The translations under genes were made by a program, and so were the position numbers. Below are positions 51,017-59,502 of a stretch of DNA of 64,000 nt, piece by piece. The DNA comes from Chromohalobacter sp. 296-RDG. GTDB lineage: Bacteria; Pseudomonadota; Gammaproteobacteria; Pseudomonadales; Halomonadaceae. The notes beneath the pieces are model-generated. The model did no database searches. It saw nothing but the letters and a program-made list of their open reading frames with translations, and was not told where the DNA came from. Position 1 is the stretch's first letter; each line of letters starts with the position of its first letter. Location: contig NZ_JARANY010000010.1 of the NCBI RefSeq assembly GCF_029889885.1, forward strand, positions 1-64,000, given 5' to 3'.

Positions 51017-51850
51017 ATGCGCTCCCGCTCGTTATTTCTTTCCGCTTTGTGCGTTGGTGTGCTGACACTCGGAGGTTGCGTCGCACCACAAGCGACACAT
51101 CACACCGACGACTTGACCGAGACGGCTTTCAACCAACGCCTGGAAAGACTAGAAAACAACCTGGCACTACGCTGCTCGACCCAAACCGAGCTGTTACGCG
51201 TTCAAGCCGAGCGTGCGCAGCGCATCGGTAACAATGTGCGAGCCAATGGCAAGCTGCTGCGTCATTTACGTGCCGATGTCGAGAATATCGGTCAAGAACC
51301 GCGCGTAGTGACCACGTGTCCCATCGAGCAAAGCGATACGGCCAGCAAGGAAATGCTGGGACGCAATGAATGGGTCGGCTTTCCCACGGTCAGCACCTAT
51401 CTCAAGGCTCGTGTAGATTCCGGTGCCAATACTTCCTCACTTTCGGCGCATGACGTGACGGAATTCGAACGTGATGGCGAAAGCTGGGTGCGTTTCAAGC
51501 TGGCGCTCGAAGATGATGAGCCAGCCGTCGACGGTATGCGTGACGATGTCATCGAGGCGCCGGTGACACGCCGCGTCAAGATCATTCAAGCATCGGGTAC
51601 CGATAGCCGCCCCGTGATCAGCTTGCTGATGACACTGGGCCCCCTGAAGCAGCGCGTCGAGTTCACGCTCAACGATCGCTCGCATCTCGATTACCCCGTC
51701 TTGCTGGGCCGGCGCTTCCTCATGGATATTGCGCTGATCGACGTCAGCCAGGCCTACATCCACCCGCGGCCGGAATTTCCCGGTGGCAAGAGCGCAGCAG
51801 AGGCGGACAAGGACCAGCAGGACAACGATAGCGAGGAAGAAGCTCGCTGA
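51017..51850 (+). CDS. Retropepsin-like lipoprotein (RimK-associated ATP-dependent zinc protease family)
   Basis: A 277-residue predicted lipoprotein: signal peptide ending in lipobox LGGC, a coiled-coil stretch (about residues 35-95), and a C-terminal domain with the aspartic-protease-like motif RVDSGANTSS (Asp134) and YPVLLGRRFL. Databases call this family ATP-dependent zinc protease, but its fold signature is retropepsin-like; in pseudomonads members are named RloA. The tail is strongly acidic. The ATG at 51017 follows AGGAA. It begins a three-gene group with the 7TM protein and the ATP-grasp ligase. Confidence 0.85.
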   Translation: MRSRSLFLSALCVGVLTLGGCVAPQATHHTDDLTETAFNQRLERLENNLALRCSTQTELLRVQAERAQRIGNNVRANGKLLRHLRADVENIGQEPRVVTTCPIEQSDTASKEMLGRNEWVGFPTVSTYLKARVDSGANTSSLSAHDVTEFERDGESWVRFKLALEDDEPAVDGMRDDVIEAPVTRRVKIIQASGTDSRPVISLLMTLGPLKQRVEFTLNDRSHLDYPVLLGRRFLMDIALIDVSQAYIHPRPEFPGGKSAAEADKDQQDNDSEEEAR

Positions 51851-51931
51851 GTCGGCCCCATGGCCCATCTCGATAACCTCTAGTTTTTAGACGGCGTCAC
51901 AGCAGCGCCGCCTTATCGACAAGGATAATGC

Positions 51932-53440
51932 ATGTCTCGAGTGCCCTTTTACCTGTTGGTCGGCACCTTGCTGGCCATCGGTATCGTCTTGACCATCTTC
52001 CGGCATTTTCACTACGACGTTCCCTTCATGCCGGGTGAGCAACGGCAGGTGTGGGAAGTCGAGGCACAGGTCAATTTCGATGCCGAGAACGGCCCCGTCA
52101 GGGTCGATCTTGCCCTGCCCTCCACTCAGCCCGGTTTTCGTCTGCTGACGGAAAACACTGCCTCCTCGGGATTCGGATTGTCATATCTGCGTGACGACAA
52201 GGCACGCCATGCGCAGTGGGCAATCCGGCAAGCCAATGGGCCCCAGCAACTTTATTACTCGGCTCAGCTGCTGGTGACCGATGGCGAGGAGGAGTTTCTA
52301 GCCGAGCCCCCGGCATTGCAACGCGATATCGGCTGGGAGCGGCCCTACGACACGGCTGCCAGAGAAGTCATTGGTCAGGCACATGCGCGTTCGGCGGATG
52401 CCTTCACGTTCACGCGTGAGTTGATCAAGGAATTCACCGATCAACGTCAGGGAGAAAACGCCCGACTCCTGCTCTCTCAATACGAGCGTCCTGTCTTGCT
52501 GACCCGCTTGCTCAATCAAGCCGATGTTCACGCTCGGATCGTCAATGGCTTGAGGCTGGAAGACGGCCGTCGTCGACAGTCGCTGACCCCGTGGCTGCAA
52601 GTGTTCGAAAACGACAAATGGGTACTGATCAACCCCCGGACGGGCGATCAAGGCAAGCCGGATGATCTCTTGCTGTGGGAGCGTAACGGCAATGCCGTGC
52701 TCGAAGTCCAGGGAGGCAGCAACTCTCGCGTGACTTTCTCGATGTTGCGTCATAACGAGCCGGCATCGGTCGCGGTGCGTAATCAGTTTGCCGACGACAC
52801 CCTGCTCAACTTCTCCATTCACAGCTTGCCCATCGAGGAACAGGCACTCTTCAAGACGATCCTCTTGATTCCCATCGGAGCGCTGGTCGTCGTGCTGCTG
52901 CGTGTTCTCGTGGGGCTCGAGACCTCCGGTACTTTCATGCCGGTATTGATCGCGCTGGCCTTCATCCAGACGACCTTGATCACTGGCTTGGTCGGCTTCC
53001 TGCTCGTCGTCGCCGTGGGCCTGGTGATTCGCAGCTATCTATCGCGACTCAATCTATTACTGGTGGCGCGAGTGTCGGCGGTGATCATCACGGTCATCGC
53101 CATCATTTCGTTATTCTCGGTCATGGCCTATCGCTTCGGCCTCAACGCAGGGCTGACCATTACCTTTTTCCCGATGATCATTCTCTCCTGGACCATCGAG
53201 CGCATGTCGATCCTATGGGAGGAAGAAGGTCCCAAGGAAGTCTTCAAGCAGGGATTTGGCAGCCTGTTGACCGCCGTGCTGGCCTATCTGGCCATGAACA
53301 ATCCCTGGGTACGCCATATCACCTTCAACTTCCTGGGCGTACAGCTGATTCTCATGTCCATGATTCTGCTGCTGGGGAATTATACCGGGTACCGTTTGCT
53401 GGAGTTGCGACGCTTCCAACCCTTGGCGAAGGATGACTGA
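51932..53440 (+). CDS. rloB: Inactive transglutaminase fused to a 7TM domain (osmotic stress tolerance protein RloB)
   Basis: A 502-residue inner-membrane protein. An N-terminal anchor (about residues 5-23) precedes a periplasmic transglutaminase-like region (about 30-290) without an obvious Cys-His-Asp triad, followed by seven hydrophobic segments from about residue 305 to 495. This architecture, next to a retropepsin-like protein and an ATP-grasp ligase, is the conserved neighbourhood named Rlo in pseudomonads and tied to osmotic tolerance. What it transports or senses is not known. Confidence 0.85.
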   Translation: MSRVPFYLLVGTLLAIGIVLTIFRHFHYDVPFMPGEQRQVWEVEAQVNFDAENGPVRVDLALPSTQPGFRLLTENTASSGFGLSYLRDDKARHAQWAIRQANGPQQLYYSAQLLVTDGEEEFLAEPPALQRDIGWERPYDTAAREVIGQAHARSADAFTFTRELIKEFTDQRQGENARLLLSQYERPVLLTRLLNQADVHARIVNGLRLEDGRRRQSLTPWLQVFENDKWVLINPRTGDQGKPDDLLLWERNGNAVLEVQGGSNSRVTFSMLRHNEPASVAVRNQFADDTLLNFSIHSLPIEEQALFKTILLIPIGALVVVLLRVLVGLETSGTFMPVLIALAFIQTTLITGLVGFLLVVAVGLVIRSYLSRLNLLLVARVSAVIITVIAIISLFSVMAYRFGLNAGLTITFFPMIILSWTIERMSILWEEEGPKEVFKQGFGSLLTAVLAYLAMNNPWVRHITFNFLGVQLILMSMILLLGNYTGYRLLELRRFQPLAKDD

Positions 53441-53441
53441 C

Positions 53442-54404
53442 ATGTGGGCGACTCCAGCCAGGTTGCAAGCCAAGGGCGTCATCGGCATGAACCGCCGCAA
53501 CATACGCTACATCGGCCGCTATAACGATCGCCGGCTCTATCCTCTCGTCGACGACAAGCTGCAGACCAAGCTCTTGACCAAACGCCACGGAATCACCACG
53601 CCGGACTTGATTGGCACCGTGAGCACGCAGTTCGACGTGAAGCACGTCATCGAGATGGTGAAAGACGCGCCCGGCTTCGTCATCAAACCCGCCAAGGGCA
53701 GTGGTGGCAAGGGCATTCTCGTCGTCGAACGTCAGCAGGATGGTGGTTACATCAAGCCCAATGGTGCGCGTATCGAGCGTGTGGACCTGGAACGCCACGT
53801 ATCCAATATACTGTCCGGACTTTATTCGCTGGGCGGCACATCCGATGTCGCCGTGATCGAGTCATTGATCGCTTTCGATGAAGTTTTCGCCGCGTATACC
53901 TACGAAGGCGTGCCCGATATCCGCGTCATTATTTTCCGCGGATATCCGGTCATGGCGATGATGCGCCTTTCCACGGCGGCATCGGATGGCAAGGCCAACT
54001 TGCACCAGGGCGCGGTCGGCGTAGGACTCGATATTACCACGGGGGCGGCCTTGCGAGGCGTACAGTTCAATCGCCCCCGTGAAGACCATCCCGATACCGG
54101 TCGTGGCCTGGCCTCCTTGCACGTTCCAGGCTGGGATGCCCTGCTCCACCTGGCAGCCAGTTGCTATGAAGTGACCGGGCTCGGTTACTTGGGCACCGAC
54201 ATGGTACTCGATCGCCACCACGGCCCAATGCTCCTCGAGCTCAACGCACGCCCGGGACTAGCCATTCAGATGGCCAATGGCGAAGGACTTCGGCGGCGGC
54301 TGGACCTGATCGAGAAACAGACCGAGACACGCTCGATCGAGGCACGCGTCGCTTTCGCGCAGCAGCATTTCGCCCGGGAAGGCGAGCTGGCTAGCTCCGC
54401 ATGA
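53442..54404 (+). CDS. RimK-like ATP-grasp ligase (alpha-L-glutamate ligase family)
   Basis: A 320-residue ATP-grasp protein. FVIKPAKGSGGKGILVV is the ATP-binding lysine and glycine-rich loop; LLELNARPGLAIQMAN near the end carries metal-binding residues. Families like this form amide bonds, often adding glutamate or another amino acid. I chose the ATG at 53442, one base after the rloB stop with AAGGA eight bases upstream; an ATG at 53433 overlaps rloB. It is the third gene of the triad, so the peptide-like product is probably connected with the putative protease and membrane protein. Confidence 0.85.
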   Translation: MWATPARLQAKGVIGMNRRNIRYIGRYNDRRLYPLVDDKLQTKLLTKRHGITTPDLIGTVSTQFDVKHVIEMVKDAPGFVIKPAKGSGGKGILVVERQQDGGYIKPNGARIERVDLERHVSNILSGLYSLGGTSDVAVIESLIAFDEVFAAYTYEGVPDIRVIIFRGYPVMAMMRLSTAASDGKANLHQGAVGVGLDITTGAALRGVQFNRPREDHPDTGRGLASLHVPGWDALLHLAASCYEVTGLGYLGTDMVLDRHHGPMLLELNARPGLAIQMANGEGLRRRLDLIEKQTETRSIEARVAFAQQHFAREGELASSA

Positions 54405-54488
54405 TCACGTCTGAAAATGAGGTGCGTCTGGCCCCACCCTAGGCAACGGCGTAGAATGCTCCGCATTACCGAGACCGATGGTGTTGCG

Positions 54489-54938
54489 ATGCTCGATTCC
54501 CATGCGCTACTGACTCAGGCCGAACGCCAGTGCCAACAGCACGGTGCGCGCTTCACCCCGATACGCCGGCGTGTTCTGGAAATGATCGCCACATCGCCTG
54601 GTGGTCTCAAGGCTTATGATCTACTTGACCGTCTCGCGACGGAACATGCCTCGGCGCGCCCTCCAACTGTCTACCGTGCGTTGGAATTCCTCATCGAGCA
54701 AGGCTTGGTACATCGCATCGAGTCGCTCAATGCCTACGTCGCCTGCCCCTGTCCCGAACACGCGCATGGCTTTCAACTTCTGATATGCCGTGCATGCGGA
54801 CGAGTGGAAGAATTGCATCTCGATAACGTCAATGAGCAACTGGCTCAGGAGGCTCATCAACAGGGCTATCGTATCGAGCGGCAGACTATCGAACTACTGG
54901 GGGTGTGTGCGTCGTGCATTGCACAAGCTTCTGCCTAA
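54489..54938 (+). CDS. zur: Zinc uptake regulator Zur (Fur family)
   Basis: A Fur-family repressor of 149 residues. The winged helix has GARFTPIRRRVLEMI and RPPTVYRALEFLIEQGLV; zinc sites are visible in PCPEHAHGFQLLICRACG and the final CASC. The pattern and the second cysteine pair fit Zur rather than Fur. The exact start is uncertain: an in-frame ATG lies 11 codons upstream (54456). No zinc transporter genes are adjacent. It is followed by hisI 28 bases downstream. Confidence 0.85.
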   Translation: MLDSHALLTQAERQCQQHGARFTPIRRRVLEMIATSPGGLKAYDLLDRLATEHASARPPTVYRALEFLIEQGLVHRIESLNAYVACPCPEHAHGFQLLICRACGRVEELHLDNVNEQLAQEAHQQGYRIERQTIELLGVCASCIAQASA

Positions 54939-54966
54939 CTCATCAACGCCAAGACAACGATATGCC

Positions 54967-55407
54967 ATGACTGACCTCTTCAAGCAACTCGAGCCGGCCC
55001 CGCAAGACACGCGCGAACCGACAAACACACTCCTCGACGCCGCGCATTGGAATGATGACGGGCTGATTCCCGCCATTGCGCAGCAGCATGAGAGTGGCGA
55101 AGTATTGATGATGGCGTGGATGAATCGGGCCGCGCTGGAGGAAACGCTCACCACCGGACGTGTCTGTTATTGGTCACGTTCACGCGGCAAGCCGTGGCGC
55201 AAGGGCGAGTCCTCGGGGCAGGTTCAGCGGCTAATGGCGGCGTACCTCGACTGCGACGGTGACACTCTATTGCTGAGCGTCGATCAGCAAGGTCCTGCGT
55301 GCCATACCGGGCGGCGTAGCTGCTTCTACATTGCATTGGGCGAGGAAACCTCGGAAGTCGACAGCGCCCCGCTGATGGAACCCGCCGAGCTATACGGCCA
55401 GCGCTAG
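54967..55407 (+). CDS. hisI: Phosphoribosyl-AMP cyclohydrolase
   Basis: The third enzyme of histidine biosynthesis, 146 residues, as a stand-alone cyclohydrolase without a fused HisE domain. Conserved features are [24 protein letters not shown], the DCDGD zinc/magnesium site and CHTGRRSCF. The other his genes are not in this window. Start at 54967 directly after the zur stop region; the yidD gene begins five bases downstream. Confidence 0.94.
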   Translation: MTDLFKQLEPAPQDTREPTNTLLDAAHWNDDGLIPAIAQQHESGEVLMMAWMNRAALEETLTTGRVCYWSRSRGKPWRKGESSGQVQRLMAAYLDCDGDTLLLSVDQQGPACHTGRRSCFYIALGEETSEVDSAPLMEPAELYGQR

Positions 55408-55412
55408 TCGCC

Positions 55413-55700
55413 ATGCGTCGCCTTCTTCGCAAGTGCCTTTCCGGTTTCATGATCGGCCTGCTGCGCGGCTACCAGTACGTCATCAGCCCCCTGCTCGGCC
55501 CGCGCTGCCGCTTCTGGCCCAGTTGCTCGCAATACGCCGTGGAGGCCATCCAGATTCATGGCCCCTTAAAAGGTGGCTGGCTGGCGCTCAAGCGAATCTT
55601 GAAATGCCATCCTGGCCACCCCGGCGGTGTCGACCCCGTGCCGCCCGGACCAGGTGAATGTGGCTCTCACGCCGATCACGAGCGCCCCGATACGCACTGA
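55413..55700 (+). CDS. yidD: Membrane protein insertion efficiency factor YidD
   Basis: A 95-residue small protein with the family pattern [32 protein letters not shown] and [19 protein letters not shown]. It is a membrane-associated helper of YidC-dependent insertion. Normally it lies between rnpA and yidC; here it is next to hisI, so it has moved or is a second copy. Confidence 0.93.
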   Translation: MRRLLRKCLSGFMIGLLRGYQYVISPLLGPRCRFWPSCSQYAVEAIQIHGPLKGGWLALKRILKCHPGHPGGVDPVPPGPGECGSHADHERPDTH

Positions 55701-55739
55701 CGGTTTTCCACGTATCCGGCAACTCACCATTCAGCCAAG

Positions 55740-56150
55740 CTACGCGGCTTGCTTGGCCACCGTATAGATACGATCCAGCATGGAATGTAGCCCGTTGCTG
55801 CGCGTCGGTGACAAATGCTTGTCGAGGCCAAGCTCGCCCAGGAAGTCCGGCGGCGTCGCCTGAATCTCACTGGGCGGCCGGTCGTTGTAGATCCGCAATA
55901 GAACAGCAATCAGCCCCGAGACGATGGCAGCATCGGAGGTCGCATCGAAATGCAGCCGGCCATCCTCCAGGCGGTCGTGAATCCAGACATTGGACTGACA
56001 ACCCTGAATCTTGGTGTCATCGCTTTTCAACGACTCAGGGAATGTCGGCAATTGTTTGCCCATGTCGATGATGTACTGGTAGCGATCCATCCAGTTATCG
56101 AATATGGCGAACTCATCGGCTAGTTCGGCTTGTGCTTCGCGTGCTGTCAT
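55740..56150 (-). CDS. sufE: SufE/CsdE-family sulfur acceptor
   Basis: A 136-residue protein that takes persulfide sulfur from a cysteine desulfurase (SufS or CsdA). The acceptor cysteine is in KIQGCQSNVWI. The ATG at 56150 sits behind GAGGAGG. Whether it is SufE or CsdE cannot be told from this gene alone; no suf operon is in the window. Convergent with yidD and 27 bases downstream of the recombinase gene on the same strand. Confidence 0.9.
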   Translation of the reverse strand: MTAREAQAELADEFAIFDNWMDRYQYIIDMGKQLPTFPESLKSDDTKIQGCQSNVWIHDRLEDGRLHFDATSDAAIVSGLIAVLLRIYNDRPPSEIQATPPDFLGELGLDKHLSPTRSNGLHSMLDRIYTVAKQAA

Positions 56151-56177
56151 GCGCCCTCCTCGCAATTCGTTTGCCCA

Positions 56178-57398
56178 TTATAACGTGCCATCGTCATGCG
56201 TGTCGGCGTCCGTGAGCCGGTGATGTGCCAATTGACGATGCCATTCTTCAGCCTCGGCGTGCAGATAACGCGCAGTGGTATCCAGGCGCGCATGGCGGGC
56301 GGTACGCGCCAGATAACGCAGCTCCACGCCGGCCTGTGCCTGATGCGTCAACGCAGTATGGCGCAGCCAATGGGGGGTGGCCTGCTTCAACGGCGCACGC
56401 GTGGCTTCGGCAAGATCATCAAGGGCATGGAAACCTGCGCGAAATGCCTCGCGGATCAGCCGATAGAGCTGGTTGCCCCCTACTCCGCGCCGACCATCCA
56501 GCGCACGCAGCAGCGGCGTGGTATCGTCGGGCTCAGGCTGCGGCGACATGCCCAGCGTCATTCGCCAATCCGCGAGCAGCGTCATCATGTCAGGCGGCAC
56601 CGGCACCTCAGCCAGCTTGTCGCCCTTCCCCACGACCCGCCACCACCAGCGTCCTTCGCGCTGAATGAAGTCTCCCATGCAGGCCTGTGACATTTCGCCA
56701 AGGCGCGGCGCCAGCAGATAGGCAAAGCCGAACAGAAATCGACGCCGCGCCCAACGATAATAGGCGCCGTCGCCCGCCTGCGGGGATGGCGGCACTTGTA
56801 GCCATGCCCAGAAGCGTTGCCACAGCGTCCTTTCGAGATAACGCTCGATACGTTCACTGCGATTGTCCATGCGCCGACGTTTGTCGCGCATCAGACGAAA
56901 CGGATTGTGCTCGAGCCATCCTGCCTCGACCAGCCAGGCGAACATGCCTTGCAGAATGACCAGTGCCTGACGTCGGCTGGCCGCCGATAGCGGCTGACGA
57001 AACGGCCGCCACTGCCGCGCATGCCGAGCCCGAGACGGTCCCTGCCACAGTGCCGCCGGTTGCGGATCGGCCAGGAATCGCTCATAGGTGTCCAGGGTGT
57101 CACGTTGGACGTCGACCAACGCCTCGCCGCGCCGCTGAAGCCACAACAACAAACGTTCGGCTTCCTTGCGATACGCGCGCCAGGTCTGAGGACTCGACTG
57201 GAATTCACGCAACCAGGACGCCACGGCTTCCACATCGGTATGGGCCGAGATGTGCGCCCCACGCCTTGTGCCGCGCACCTCAACCGCTTCCTTCGCTGTT
57301 GACTCCATCGCCACGGTTCCCGTTTCGAGCGCGACGATCGCCTCGAGTTGTCCTTCCTGCTCAGGTTCTTCCGGCTTCTGCCCTCGCTCGTGCTGCAT
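56178..57398 (-). CDS. Tyrosine recombinase (phage-integrase family)
   Basis: A 406-residue site-specific recombinase. Catalytic residues are all visible: Arg232 (APRLGEM), a lysine in VGKGDK (about 259), His343 and Arg346 (HWLRHT), His369 (ARHARL) and nucleophile Tyr378 (TARYLH). A SAM-like core-binding domain lies around residues 55-165, after a variable N-terminus. It looks intact and active. There is no phage, transposon or att-flanked cargo near it. The start at 57398 has a moderate binding site; 57308 is an alternative. Divergent from a KfrA-like gene. Confidence 0.9.
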   Translation of the reverse strand: MQHERGQKPEEPEQEGQLEAIVALETGTVAMESTAKEAVEVRGTRRGAHISAHTDVEAVASWLREFQSSPQTWRAYRKEAERLLLWLQRRGEALVDVQRDTLDTYERFLADPQPAALWQGPSRARHARQWRPFRQPLSAASRRQALVILQGMFAWLVEAGWLEHNPFRLMRDKRRRMDNRSERIERYLERTLWQRFWAWLQVPPSPQAGDGAYYRWARRRFLFGFAYLLAPRLGEMSQACMGDFIQREGRWWWRVVGKGDKLAEVPVPPDMMTLLADWRMTLGMSPQPEPDDTTPLLRALDGRRGVGGNQLYRLIREAFRAGFHALDDLAEATRAPLKQATPHWLRHTALTHQAQAGVELRYLARTARHARLDTTARYLHAEAEEWHRQLAHHRLTDADTHDDGTL

Positions 57399-57427
57399 GG
57401 CGCTTGATGCCTTCTCTATCCCTATTG

Positions 57428-57541
57428 CCGGACAGTGTCCGGTGTTACGCTCAAAAAATCAAGATAATGCGCGTAATCTTGAATTTTTTGCCAATTTCAT
57501 AATGTATTTTACGTATTATGTTTAATGTAATATTGGCCAAT
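57428..57541. promoter_or_regulatory. AT-rich divergent regulatory region with several inverted repeats
   Basis: Between the recombinase and KfrA-like genes lie: CCGGACA-g-TGTCCGG (57428-57442); a long imperfect inverted repeat with arms CAAAAAATCAAGAT (57452-57465) and ATCTTGAATTTTTTG (57476-57490), differing by one base; CATAAT and ATTATG facing each other near 57500-57520; and the palindrome ATTGGCCAAT (57532-57541). They may be operators for the KfrA-like protein, binding sites for the recombinase, or both. Confidence 0.6.
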
Positions 57542-57612
57542 TCCGAGTAACGAGGTATGCTGCAAGGAATAATCAAACGCCCTGTGTGGCGGCCGGTACA
57601 TAAGGACTCGAC

Positions 57613-58578
57613 ATGGCCCGCAACGGCATTCAATACGAGGACGTGCAACACGCGATCGATACGCTGCTACGTCAAAACGACGCGCCCACCGTCCAGAAGA
57701 TCCGCGACATCCTGGGCACGGGGAGCTTCACGACGATCAGCGATCATTTGCGGGAGTGGCGTTTACGACGAGAGAAGAACCGGGATGTCACGACGAGCGA
57801 TACCCCGCCTGAGGCGCTACAGGCATGGATGACGGATCTCTGGGAAAAAGCCCAGTCACTGGCGGCTGAATCCCTGGCGCATTACCGCCAGGAAGCCGAT
57901 CAGCGTATCGAAGAAACGCAAGCCGAGGCCCAAGCCGCCGCTCGCAAGGCAGCGGACGCCGAAGAACGTCTAGCGGCGTTGAACACGCACTTCGAGCAGG
58001 CCCAGGCACGGCTGGAAGAAAAGGCAATGCAGCTGGCCAACGCACAAAGCGAACTGCAAGCGGCCCATCAGCAGGAAACCCAGCAAGCACGACGCGTGAA
58101 GCAGCTCGACGAGGAATGCCAGAAACATCAGCGCCAACTGGAAACCGCTCGTAGCGAGCATCGCGACGCCGTGGCGGAACTTTCGCGCGAGCATCAAACT
58201 CAGTTGAAACAAGAAGAACAGCGCCACGAAGCGGCGGAAGCACGTTTGATGGGGCTTCTCGATGACGCGCGCCAAGAGCGCCAGAATATCGAGAAACAGG
58301 CCCAAAAACGCACGGCGTCCCAGGAACAGAAACTCGAGCGTGTGCAGGCCGAACTCGCCGAGCAGCGCCGTCAGTACACGACGCTGGAGGAGAAAGCGCG
58401 CAGCGAAACCTCCCAGCGGCAGGCATTGGAAAGCAAATTGCGGGAGAGCGAAGGTCAATTACAGCAAACACAAAGCGACAACCGGCGCGCAGAGCGTGAG
58501 CTCGAGCAGCAGCACGCCATCAATCGCGAGTTGCGCGAAAAGCTGGCGCGTCTGCCACTACCGCCCTTCGTCGTCTAG
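57613..58578 (+). CDS. KfrA-like DNA-binding coiled-coil protein
   Basis: A 321-residue protein with an N-terminal KfrA-type DNA-binding domain (about residues 1-115; PTVQKIRDILGTGSFTTISDHLREWR) and then an almost continuous coiled coil rich in Glu, Gln, Ala and Arg to the C-terminus (about 95-310). KfrA itself is a plasmid-encoded autoregulator and segregation accessory; chromosomal relatives are little studied. The ATG at 57613 follows AAGGA. It is divergent from the tyrosine recombinase, and the spacer holds candidate operators. A terminator follows. Confidence 0.88.
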   Translation: MARNGIQYEDVQHAIDTLLRQNDAPTVQKIRDILGTGSFTTISDHLREWRLRREKNRDVTTSDTPPEALQAWMTDLWEKAQSLAAESLAHYRQEADQRIEETQAEAQAAARKAADAEERLAALNTHFEQAQARLEEKAMQLANAQSELQAAHQQETQQARRVKQLDEECQKHQRQLETARSEHRDAVAELSREHQTQLKQEEQRHEAAEARLMGLLDDARQERQNIEKQAQKRTASQEQKLERVQAELAEQRRQYTTLEEKARSETSQRQALESKLRESEGQLQQTQSDNRRAERELEQQHAINRELREKLARLPLPPFVV

Positions 58579-58620
58579 CTCGAATAAGGACACTCCCCGG
58601 CTGCCAGAGCTAGTAATGAA

Positions 58621-58645
58621 GAAAGCCCGCACATGGCGGGCTTTC
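58621..58645. terminator. Bidirectional terminator between the kfrA-like gene and nfuA
   Basis: A perfect ten-pair stem GAAAGCCCGC / GCGGGCTTTC with a five-base loop between two convergent genes. On the minus strand it is followed by TTCTTCAT-like bases, on the plus strand the arm itself ends in TTTC. Confidence 0.8.
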
Positions 58646-58696
58646 GATACTGGCTTGGGACTTCCACGATTTGGGAGTGGTCGCGCCCAGCGCCGA

Positions 58697-59287
58697 TCAG
58701 CGGTAATAGGCGTTGGTATCATCGGTATGGTCAGTGACGTCACGGATACCGACCAGCTCGGGGACGCGCTCGACCAGCGTCTTTTCGACCCCGTCTTTAA
58801 GGGTGATATCGACCGCCGCGCACCCTTGGCAACCCCCGCCGAACTGCAGTACGGCGAGATTCTCCTCGGTCAACTGCATCAGACGAACTTCACCACCATG
58901 CGCCGCCAAGCCGGGATTGATTTCACTGTAAAGCACGTAGTTGACGCGATCCTCAAGCGGGCTGTCGGCGTTAACCTGTGGCATCTTGGCATTAGGCGCC
59001 TTGATGGTCAGCTGACCACCCATGCGGTCCGAGTTGAAGTCGACTACCGCCTCTTCAAGGAATGTAATGCTATTTTTCTCGAGATACACCGCGATCTTGT
59101 CCAGGTCGAGCCTTTCGTCACTCGGCTCTTCCTCACCCGGCCGGCAGTAAGCCAGGCACGTTTCGGCGTATGGCGTCCCCGGCTGGGTAATGAAGATGCG
59201 CACCGCGATGCCTTCGACGTTCTGCTTGGCCAACAGCTCGGCAAGGTACTCTTGAGCGCTGTCGGTAATTTGGATGGGCTGGCTCAT
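58697..59287 (-). CDS. nfuA: Fe-S biogenesis protein NfuA
   Basis: A 196-residue carrier of 4Fe-4S clusters. It has the two-domain layout: a degenerate A-type domain at the N-terminus (lacking the usual cysteine set) and a C-terminal Nfu domain with the cluster motif [11 protein letters not shown]. It protects or repairs Fe-S enzymes under stress. Together with sufE and ygfZ it gives the window three Fe-S maintenance genes. Divergent from metH. Confidence 0.95.
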   Translation of the reverse strand: MSQPIQITDSAQEYLAELLAKQNVEGIAVRIFITQPGTPYAETCLAYCRPGEEEPSDERLDLDKIAVYLEKNSITFLEEAVVDFNSDRMGGQLTIKAPNAKMPQVNADSPLEDRVNYVLYSEINPGLAAHGGEVRLMQLTEENLAVLQFGGGCQGCAAVDITLKDGVEKTLVERVPELVGIRDVTDHTDDTNAYYR

Positions 59288-59395
59288 AAAACGTTACTCT
59301 CTACCTGAGATGTTGTCTTCATGGTATGAAAAAGCATCGCCCGACACAATCCCGAGTATTTTGCTGGGTCTTGTCGACTGCTCACATTGCGGCGC

Positions 59396-59423
59396 TTCTG
59401 GTACCATTCCCGTCTCGTATACT
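59396..59423 (+). promoter_or_regulatory. Candidate promoter upstream of metH
   Basis: TATACT at 59418-59423 with TTCTGG 16 bases upstream. About 80 bases of leader would remain before the metH start. I looked for a SAM, SAH or cobalamin riboswitch in that leader and recognised none. Confidence 0.4.
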
Positions 59424-59502
59424 GTCTGCGTGACATCGGCCTCGTGCCGATCTCGCTGACGTTCGCCCTATCGCTCGGATCCCGCTGGAGAAATACGTCG
59501 AC

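Noticed and set aside
56178-58578. A gamma-mobile-trio or integrative element boundary
   Set aside because: Only two genes, no third partner, no cargo and core genes on both sides; the pair is reported instead as an unexplained module.
59424-59502. A SAH, SAM or cobalamin riboswitch before metH
   Set aside because: The short leader shows none of the conserved cores I know of these riboswitches.
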